A DNA stretch of 6,715 nt from NCBI GenBank assembly GCA_023390155.1, contig JAEWDJ010000088.1:1-6715 (forward strand), in the 5' to 3' direction. The translations under genes were made by a program, and so were the position numbers. The notes under the pieces were generated by a model. That model had not been told where the DNA came from, searched no databases, and saw only the letters and a list, made by a program, of their open reading frames with translations. This stretch comes from Actinomycetes bacterium. GTDB taxonomy: Bacteria > Actinomycetota > Actinomycetes > Actinomycetales > Microbacteriaceae. Positions 1-6,715 of this stretch are shown here, in pieces. Within the stretch, counting starts at the first letter, position 1, and each line of letters begins with the position of its first letter.

Positions 1-39
1 GAGCCCGCGGCCCGCCCATCGGCGACGCCCGCGTTCCGC

Positions 40-45
40 TAGCGT
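40..45 (+). promoter_or_regulatory. Putative -10 box of a leaderless ddl promoter
   Basis: TAGCGT matches the actinobacterial TANNNT -10 pattern and ends six bases before the ATG at 52. Transcription would then begin at or next to the A of the start codon, giving a leaderless mRNA. This fits the absence of a convincing Shine-Dalgarno sequence. I see no recognisable -35 box at the usual distance. This is inference from spacing and composition only. Confidence 0.5.
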
Positions 46-51
46 CGAGCC

Positions 52-1050
52 ATGCGGATCTCAGTGCTGTTCGGCGGCGCGAGCGAGGAGCGGGACGTCT
101 CGATCGCGAGTGCGACCCAGGTCGTCTCCGCCCTCCGAGCGCGCGGGCACGATGTCCTCGCGGTCGACACGGCGTTCGGCGCGCTCTCCGCCGCCGACGA
201 GCAGGGGGTGCTCACGGCGTCGGTCGCTGCCGCCCCGCCCACCGGCGCGGAACTGGAAGCCCTCTCGCCGGCGACGGCCTCCTCGTTGCAGCTGCCGGCG
301 GCGATCGGCGACAGCGACGTCGTGTTCCTCGCTCTGCACGGAGGGTCCGGGGAGGACGGCCGCATCCAGGCGCTGCTCGATCTCGCGGGCCTTCCCTACA
401 CGGGTTCCGGCCCGCTGGGCAGCGGACTGGCGATGGACAAGGACGTCGCGAAGACCCTCCTGCGAGCGGCGGGAGTGGACACCCCAGACTGGCTCCTCGC
501 CCCGCAGCCGACCGACGCGGTCACGCGTGCGCTCGGCTACCCGGTGGTCGTCAAGCCGACGGCCCAGGGGTCGACCGTCGGCTTGTCGGTCGTGCGGTCG
601 CCGGAGCAGCTCCAGGGCGCCGTCGAGCGTGCGTCGCAGTACGGTCCCGTGATGATCGAGCAGTTCGTCCGCGGGCGCGAGCTCACCGTCGGGGTGCTCG
701 ACGGTCAGGCGCTCGCCGTCGGCGAGATCCTGCTGCCCCCGGACAGCGCCTTCTCCTACGAAGAGAAGTACCAGCCGGATGCGGTCGTGGAACGGTTCCC
801 CGCCGACATCCCGTCTGACATCGCCGAGGCGACCCGCGCCGCCGCCGTCCGCGCGCACGAGGTACTGCGGCTGGGCGGCTACAGCCGTTCGGACTTCCGC
901 CTCGACGACGGCGGGCGCGTCTGGATCATCGAGGCCAACAGCCTGCCCGGGATGACCGCGACCAGTCTGCTCCCCCAGTCCGCCGCGGCCGTGGGTATCG
1001 GCTACGACGAGCTCTGCGAACGCATCTGCCGGCTGGCGATCACGGGCTAG
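52..1050 (+). CDS. ddl: D-alanine--D-alanine ligase (compact Ddl, ATP-grasp)
   Basis: 332 aa. The protein joins two D-alanines with ATP to give the D-Ala-D-Ala dipeptide that MurF adds to the peptidoglycan precursor; it acts in the cytoplasm. Visible motifs: N-terminal GGASEERDVS (residues 8-17, with the catalytic Glu at 13), HGGSGEDG (96-103), PYTGSG (115-120), AMDK (127-130), ATP-binding VVVKP (165-169) and QGSTVG (172-177), omega-loop YEEKY (236-240), RSDF (279-282) and the metal-binding EANSLPGMT (294-302). By recalled alignment to E. coli DdlB, Glu13, Lys239, Tyr240, Arg279, Asp281, Glu294 and Asn296 match active-site residues. Tyr240 is the residue expected for D-Ala-D-Ala rather than D-Ala-D-Lac ligases. 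Length is close to DdlB (about 306 aa) and shorter than many actinobacterial Ddl proteins, so it may be a second, compact ligase. The ATG lacks a clear ribosome site but sits six bases after a -10 box. The family call is secure; its being the main cellular Ddl is not. Confidence 0.93.
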   Translation: MRISVLFGGASEERDVSIASATQVVSALRARGHDVLAVDTAFGALSAADEQGVLTASVAAAPPTGAELEALSPATASSLQLPAAIGDSDVVFLALHGGSGEDGRIQALLDLAGLPYTGSGPLGSGLAMDKDVAKTLLRAAGVDTPDWLLAPQPTDAVTRALGYPVVVKPTAQGSTVGLSVVRSPEQLQGAVERASQYGPVMIEQFVRGRELTVGVLDGQALAVGEILLPPDSAFSYEEKYQPDAVVERFPADIPSDIAEATRAAAVRAHEVLRLGGYSRSDFRLDDGGRVWIIEANSLPGMTATSLLPQSAAAVGIGYDELCERICRLAITG

Positions 1051-1051
1051 A

Positions 1052-1070
1052 CGGAGGCCGCTAGCCTCCG
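1052..1070. terminator. Hairpin at the convergent ddl / PBP junction
   Basis: A perfect 7-bp inverted repeat, CGGAGGC and GCCTCCG, encloses the 5-base loop CGCTA. It begins two bases after the ddl stop and covers the stop and last codons of the opposing penicillin-binding protein gene. Neither side has a T-tract, so it resembles the GC-only hairpins often seen at actinobacterial gene ends. Given the convergent layout it could serve both transcripts. Its termination activity is inferred. Confidence 0.55.
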
Positions 1071-3580
1071 GTGCCGCCGCCCGTCCCGCCGCCGGTGTCG
1101 GTGCCGTTCCCGTTCCCGGTGCCGCCGGTCCCGCCCGTCCCCTGCCCGGTGCCCGGCTCCGGGGTCGCGCTCCCTCGCGGCATCGGCGTGTTCGAGGCCT
1201 GCCCGCTGCTCAGGTACACGGTGACGCTCCCGCCGCCTTCCACCGACGACCCGGCGGCCGGATCCGTGCTCGCGACCGTGCCCGCGGGCTGGGAGCTTGC
1301 GATCGGGGTCTCGTCGATCGTGACGTCGAGGCCCAGCGCCTCCAGCAGCTTCTGCGCCTGGGCCGGCGTCTTGCCGGTCACGTCCGGGACCGTCAGCTTG
1401 CTGCCGTAGAGGGAGGAACTCTGCGCCTCGGGGAAGTCGTCCCCGCCGTAGACCTGGTCGAGCGCCTTCTGGATCGGCTTCACGATCGAGAACTTGACGT
1501 TGCCGCCGCCGACGCCGTTGAACGACAGGCTGCGGAGCGGGGTGGAGCCGGAGACGTTGCCGACCCACGTGGCCTGCGCGACCTTCGTGGTGGAGGTGAT
1601 GAGCCAGTTCTGCAGGGAGTCGTCCGTGGTGCCCGTCTTGCCCATGACCGGGGTGCCGTCCCACGGGTTGGCGCTCGTGGCGGTGCCGTCCGTCATCACG
1701 CCCTGGAGGGCGTAGGTGACGCCCGCGGCGATGTCCTTGTCGAGTCCCTGCGTGCAGGTGGTGGGGCTGACCTTGTGCTCGCTGCCGTCGGCGTTGATCA
1801 CCTTGTCGATTGCGACCGGCGTGCACACCGTGCCGCCGTTCGCGATGCCGGCGTAGGCCGTCGCCATGGTGAGGGGCGCGACCTCGTTGGTGCCGAGGAT
1901 CATCGACGGGTACGAGTTGAGCGTCCCGCCGGTGGCGGCGGGGTGCACGCCGAGGGACTTCGCCGCGTTCAGGATGGAGCAGAGGTCGGTCTTGGTGGCC
2001 ATCATCGCGAAGGCCGTGTTGACCGACTCCGCGGTCGCCGACATCACGGAGAGCCGGCTCGCCGATCCCTCGTCGTTCGACACCTGCCAGGCGGGACCGG
2101 AGACGTCCCCGCAGGTGCTGGTGAAATCGGACATCGGGAAGGTGTGCTGGGAGGCGTTCACGTACTCGTACAGGCTGTGCCCGGCCTCCAGCCAGGCGGC
2201 CAGGTCGAACGCCTTGAACGTCGACCCGGTCTGGAACCCGGACGAGCCGCCGTACGCCTCGTCGGTGTTGTAGTTCACCGCGGTCGTGCCGTCCGCGGGC
2301 TGGTCGGTGTTGTTGAAGGCCCGGTTCTGCACCATCGTCACGATGCGTCCCGTGCCGAGTTCGACGGAGACGTTGGATGCGCCCAGGTCGATACCCGCCT
2401 TGCTGCCCGGGATGTACTTGCTCAGCGACTGCTGGGCGACCGACTGCAGGTCGAGGTTCAGCGTCGTGTAGATCTTGAGCCCACCGCGGTTGAGCGTCGC
2501 CCACCGGTCGTCGGCGGTCTTGCCGTAGGCGGCGTCGGTCAGGATCACGTCGCGCACGTAATCGCAGAAGAACGCGGCGTTGTACTGCTGCGCCGCCGCG
2601 CATCCCGAGGTCGTCGGCGTGATCGCCGGCTGGATCGGCGTCTTCTTCGCCGCGTCGCGGTCGGCCGCCGTGATCTTGTGGTTCACGTACATGCGGTCGA
2701 GCACGTAGTCGCGGCGCTCCGTGGTCAGCTTGTACCCGTTGGCGCTGCCGTTGTCCGTGTTGTCGGGCTGGTCGATCCGCAGGTTGGCCGGGTTGTTCAC
2801 GATCGCGACGAGCGTCGCCGCCTGCGGCAGCGTCAGGTCCTTCGCGGCCACCCCGAAGTAGTAGTGGGCCGCCGCCTCGATGCCGTACACCTGACCGCCG
2901 AAGCCGACGACGTTCAGGTATCCCATGAGGATGTCCTTCTTGCTGTACTTCTTCTCCAGCCCGACCGCGTAGCGCATCTCCTGCACCTTGCGCTGGAGGG
3001 TGACCCCCGCCGCGTCGTCGTAGCAGGCCTGCACCGCCTTCTGCGAGGTCAGCGCCTCGCACTTCTCGACCTCCACGTTCTTCACGTACTGCTGCGTGAT
3101 CGACGACCCGCCCTGCACGTCGCCGCCGACCACCGTGGCGAGCGCCCCGCGAACGGTCCCGAACACATCCACCGCGCCCTCGGTGTAGAACCGCGGATCT
3201 TCGGCCGCGACCACCGCGTCCTTCACGCTCTGGGAGACGGCGTCCCACCCGACGTCCTGCCGGTTCTGCGCGTAGAAGGTCGCGATCGGCACGTCCTGAC
3301 CGCCCTGCTTGGCGTAGACGGTCGAGTTCTGCGCGAACTGCTGGATGTCGAGGTTCGCCGGCAGCCGGTTGAAGTCCGAGATGCCCGCGGCCGCCGCGAT
3401 CCCCGTTCCCAGGAAACCCGGAAGAACGAACAGCGAGCTCAGCACCGCCGCGATCAGCGTCAGCCCCAGGAACTGCGCGACCGCACGCCCCCGCGTGCGC
3501 GGCATCCGCGGCTCCAGCCGCCGCACCGGCGCCAGAATGCGGTCGATCAGCGGCGGACGGTTCGAATCGTGAGTAGACAC
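1061..3580 (-). CDS. Class A penicillin-binding protein (transglycosylase/transpeptidase) with PASTA domain
   Basis: 839 aa from the chosen GTG. A bifunctional membrane enzyme that polymerises glycan from lipid II and cross-links stem peptides outside the membrane. Order: basic cytoplasmic N-terminus; one membrane segment (about 33-67); GT51 domain with AAEDPRFY (catalytic Glu 127), GGSSITQQYVKN (158-169) and the YLN...AAAHYYFG block (221-243); transpeptidase with active-site STFK (Ser453, Lys456), SVN (519-521) and KTGT (648-651); one PASTA domain (about 728-793); Gly/Thr-rich tail (about 811-839). The GT51 ILExYLN block reads ILMGYLN, an actinobacterial-type variant. This is the architecture of mycobacterial PonA1. 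Start choice: the frame stays open to an ATG at 3667 and has another at 3646, but the first lies inside the upstream gene's terminator hairpin and the second directly behind it with no ribosome site. The GTG at 3580 has GGAAG nine bases upstream. Function is secure; the start is about 60% sure. Confidence 0.93.
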   Translation of the reverse strand: MSTHDSNRPPLIDRILAPVRRLEPRMPRTRGRAVAQFLGLTLIAAVLSSLFVLPGFLGTGIAAAAGISDFNRLPANLDIQQFAQNSTVYAKQGGQDVPIATFYAQNRQDVGWDAVSQSVKDAVVAAEDPRFYTEGAVDVFGTVRGALATVVGGDVQGGSSITQQYVKNVEVEKCEALTSQKAVQACYDDAAGVTLQRKVQEMRYAVGLEKKYSKKDILMGYLNVVGFGGQVYGIEAAAHYYFGVAAKDLTLPQAATLVAIVNNPANLRIDQPDNTDNGSANGYKLTTERRDYVLDRMYVNHKITAADRDAAKKTPIQPAITPTTSGCAAAQQYNAAFFCDYVRDVILTDAAYGKTADDRWATLNRGGLKIYTTLNLDLQSVAQQSLSKYIPGSKAGIDLGASNVSVELGTGRIVTMVQNRAFNNTDQPADGTTAVNYNTDEAYGGSSGFQTGSTFKAFDLAAWLEAGHSLYEYVNASQHTFPMSDFTSTCGDVSGPAWQVSNDEGSASRLSVMSATAESVNTAFAMMATKTDLCSILNAAKSLGVHPAATGGTLNSYPSMILGTNEVAPLTMATAYAGIANGGTVCTPVAIDKVINADGSEHKVSPTTCTQGLDKDIAAGVTYALQGVMTDGTATSANPWDGTPVMGKTGTTDDSLQNWLITSTTKVAQATWVGNVSGSTPLRSLSFNGVGGGNVKFSIVKPIQKALDQVYGGDDFPEAQSSSLYGSKLTVPDVTGKTPAQAQKLLEALGLDVTIDETPIASSQPAGTVASTDPAAGSSVEGGGSVTVYLSSGQASNTPMPRGSATPEPGTGQGTGGTGGTGNGNGTDTGGGTGGGTGG
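1064..1150 (-). repeat. Low-complexity Gly/Thr tail coding repeat of the PBP
   Basis: The last 29 codons are almost only Gly and Thr with a few Asn, Gln and Asp (GTGGTGGTGNGNG, then GGGTGGGTGG). On the + strand this appears as irregular GTGCCG / TTCCCG / GTCCCGCC iterations. It follows the PASTA domain and a short Ser/Pro linker, so it would be a flexible tail outside the membrane. Such tracts change length easily between strains. Confidence 0.8.
1202..1399 (-). other. PASTA domain region within the PBP
   Basis: This stretch encodes about 66 residues starting KLTVPDVTGKTPAQA and ending SVTVYLSSG. It shows the PASTA pattern: VPDVTG opening, a helix with LLEALGL, then P-A-G-T-V and P-A-A-G-S turns before a final strand. 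PASTA domains on penicillin-binding proteins and Ser/Thr kinases are associated with binding peptidoglycan or its precursors. Only one copy is present. Confidence 0.88.
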
Positions 3581-3589
3581 CCGTCCACG

Positions 3590-3594
3590 CTTCC
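3590..3594 (-). promoter_or_regulatory. Candidate ribosome site favouring the GTG start of the PBP
   Basis: GGAAG on the - strand lies nine bases before the GTG at 3580. It is a modest Shine-Dalgarno match, but it is better placed than anything before the upstream ATG codons at 3646 and 3667. An AAGGAG further upstream (about 3635) has no start codon at a usable distance. Confidence 0.45.
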
Positions 3595-3652
3595 AAACCG
3601 GGCTGTGGGATCGGTCAGCGGGACGTGGGTGCTCCTTGGAAGACATACAGAA

Positions 3653-3682
3653 ACGCCGCGCCCGCACCTGCGGACGCGGCGT
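3653..3682 (-). terminator. Strong hairpin terminator downstream of the ClpC-type gene
   Basis: Two 14-base arms (3653-3666 and 3669-3682) are complementary at 13 of 14 positions. Each contains the core ACGCCGCG or its complement, separated by two central bases, so the real loop is slightly larger. On the - strand the hairpin is followed by TTCTGT, a short T-rich stretch. It starts about 32 bases after the stop codon of the - strand gene ending at 3715. The geometry fits intrinsic termination of that gene and separates it from the penicillin-binding protein gene downstream. Confidence 0.8.
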
Positions 3683-3714
3683 CTCATGCCGACTCGATCG
3701 GGGTCGAGCAGCCC

Positions 3715-6258
<2,544 letters not shown>

Positions 6259-6263
6259 GTGAT

Positions 6264-6267
6264 CTCC
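6264..6267 (-). promoter_or_regulatory. Ribosome binding site fixing the ClpC-type start
   Basis: GGAG on the - strand stands five bases before the GTG at 6258. The upstream in-frame ATG at 6303 would put the HAIR operator and this ribosome site inside the coding sequence, so the GTG is preferred. Confidence 0.75.
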
Positions 6268-6277
6268 AGTTTCTAAA

Positions 6278-6298
6278 GTTGAGTGGTGTGCACTCAAG
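6278..6298. promoter_or_regulatory. HAIR operator (HspR binding site)
   Basis: Read on the - strand, the site is CTTGAGT, seven bases, then ACTCAAC. The HAIR consensus bound by the MerR-like heat-shock repressor HspR is CTTGAGT-N7-ACTCAAG, so 13 of 14 defined bases match. The only mismatch is the last base. It ends 19 bases before the GTG start of the ClpC-type gene. HspR is known to repress dnaK and clpB operons in Streptomyces and mycobacteria. Control of this gene by HspR is inferred from the site and its position. Confidence 0.88.
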
Positions 6299-6301
6299 TT
6301 C

Positions 6302-6326
6302 AACGAAACCGGGGCGGGGATATTCC
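6302..6326 (-). promoter_or_regulatory. Candidate SigH-type stress promoter of the ClpC-type gene
   Basis: On the - strand GGAATA (6321-6326) is followed after 15 bases by CGTT (6302-6305). This resembles the GGAAYA / cGTT boxes of actinobacterial SigH-type promoters. A start six to eight bases later would fall inside the HAIR operator, so HspR could block initiation. In Corynebacterium and Mycobacterium clpB is reported to respond to both SigH and HspR. A weaker housekeeping alternative is TTGAAC (6298-6303) with a poor -10 near 6275. Confidence 0.55.
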
Positions 6327-6340
6327 CGGGTGCCGGAATA
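6321..6340. repeat. Inverted repeat TATTCC / GGAATA
   Basis: TATTCC (6321-6326) and GGAATA (6335-6340) are perfectly complementary arms separated by eight bases. With small bulges the pairing extends by a further GG/CC. One arm is the proposed -35 box of the ClpC-type promoter. The repeat could be a regulator site, a weak terminator for the upstream gene, or chance. Confidence 0.4.
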
Positions 6341-6356
6341 CATGTTCAGCGGGGGT

Positions 6357-6371
6357 GCGGGTAGCGCCCGC
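6357..6371 (-). terminator. Weak hairpin after the TetR-like gene
   Basis: GCGGG and CCCGC flank a five-base loop about 25 bases downstream of the - strand stop at 6395. No T-tract follows. The position suits a terminator for the regulator gene, but a 5-bp GC stem is common by chance in DNA of this composition. Confidence 0.25.
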
Positions 6372-6394
6372 CTGCCGATGACCGGAGTCGCCGC

Positions 6395-6715
6395 TCAGTC
6401 CGCGGCCACCACCCGGAGCACCCGCAGAACCGCGTCCACCGCCTCCGCCGGGTCGCCCCGCTCCCCCGCCGCCCAGTCGACGAGGGCGGAGCGGCTGGCG
6501 GCCTCGTACGCCGCGGCGACCGCGTTCGCGACCGCACGCGGCTCGCGCGGGAGACGGCCGGCGATGAAATCGGCGAGGTCGGCGGTCCACGGGAGGTTGG
6601 TCCGCTGGCCGAACGCGGCGAGCTCGGGCTCGGTGGAGACCAGGGTCGCCCAGCGGGAACCGAGCCGGCGCACCGAGTCGTGGGAGACCGAGCGCACGAC
6701 CGCGCGGCGCAGCAC
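6395..6715 (-). CDS. Probable TetR-family regulator, C-terminal part (cut by window edge)
   Basis: About 107 codons are visible, ending at TGA 6395-6397; the frame runs open to the right edge, so the start and the DNA-binding domain are missing. What remains is helical and Ala/Arg-rich, with the segments SRWATLVSTEPELAAF, LPWTADLADFIAGRL and a closing WAAGERGDPAEAVDAVL. That last pattern (Trp, short acidic turn with Gly-Asp-Pro, then a final helix) is typical of the C-terminal ligand-binding and dimer domain of TetR/AcrR regulators. The GTG at the very edge is probably internal. The gene lies 136 bp upstream of the ClpC-type gene on the same strand, but that gene has its own promoter and operator, so they are probably separate units. 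The ligand and targets cannot be read from this fragment. The family call rests on pattern recognition, not on a helix-turn-helix. Confidence 0.65.
   Translation of the reverse strand: MLRRAVVRSVSHDSVRRLGSRWATLVSTEPELAAFGQRTNLPWTADLADFIAGRLPREPRAVANAVAAAYEAASRSALVDWAAGERGDPAEAVDAVLRVLRVVAAD

Noticed and set aside
61..858. 265-codon - strand frame inside ddl
   Set aside because: No motif, Arg/Gly/Asp-rich, and ddl on the + strand is complete with all active-site motifs.
1064..1150. GC-rich iterations as a tandem repeat or mobile-element remnant
   Set aside because: They are in frame and simply encode the Gly/Thr tail of the PBP; no terminal repeats or duplication are visible.
1047..3596. 849-codon - strand frame overlapping the PBP in another register
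   Set aside because: Composition is Arg/Gly/Ala-rich and motif-free; it is a frame shadow of the PBP gene.
3581..3667. N-terminal extension of the PBP from the ATG at 3667 or 3646
   Set aside because: The first ATG is inside the upstream terminator hairpin; the second directly follows it with no ribosome site. The extension was not included, though 3646 is not excluded.

Overview
The window is very GC-rich, nearly every third codon position is G or C, and long open frames appear on both strands. It looks like chromosomal DNA of a high-GC actinobacterium. The PASTA-tailed class A penicillin-binding protein, the HAIR-type (HspR) operator and the short gene spacing fit this, and the protein style resembles Microbacteriaceae/Micrococcales (Leifsonia-like). 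The family placement is inference. I see no RNA gene, mobile element or CRISPR array.

Layout, left to right. (1) A compact D-alanine--D-alanine ligase on the + strand (52-1050). A TAGCGT -10 box lies six bases before its ATG, so its mRNA is probably leaderless. (2) A bifunctional class A penicillin-binding protein on the - strand (1061-3580 by my start choice), convergent with the ligase. Only 10 bp separate the stop codons, and a perfect 7-bp hairpin covers the junction. (3) A strong hairpin terminator at 3653-3682 that ends the next - strand gene. (4) A two-ATPase Hsp100 unfoldase of ClpC type on the - strand (3715-6258). It has a short UVR-type middle region and an LGF loop of the kind that binds ClpP. 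(5) Its control region (about 6259-6340): ribosome site, HspR-type HAIR operator with 13 of 14 consensus bases, and a SigH-like promoter whose start point would fall inside the operator. (6) The C-terminal part of a probable TetR-family regulator on the - strand, cut by the right edge.

How they fit together. The ligase makes the D-Ala-D-Ala end of the peptidoglycan stem peptide, and the penicillin-binding protein polymerises glycan and cross-links that same dipeptide. The two genes face each other and are separate transcription units. The ClpC-type protein is a stress-induced protein-quality-control gene with its own promoter. It is separated from the cell-wall gene by a terminator, so its adjacency probably has no shared function.

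The best second-look item is the combination of an HspR/SigH-type control region with an unfoldase that looks ClpP-partnering (ClpC-like) rather than a ClpB disaggregase, and that carries an unusual N-terminal extension. The rest is ordinary core-genome material.
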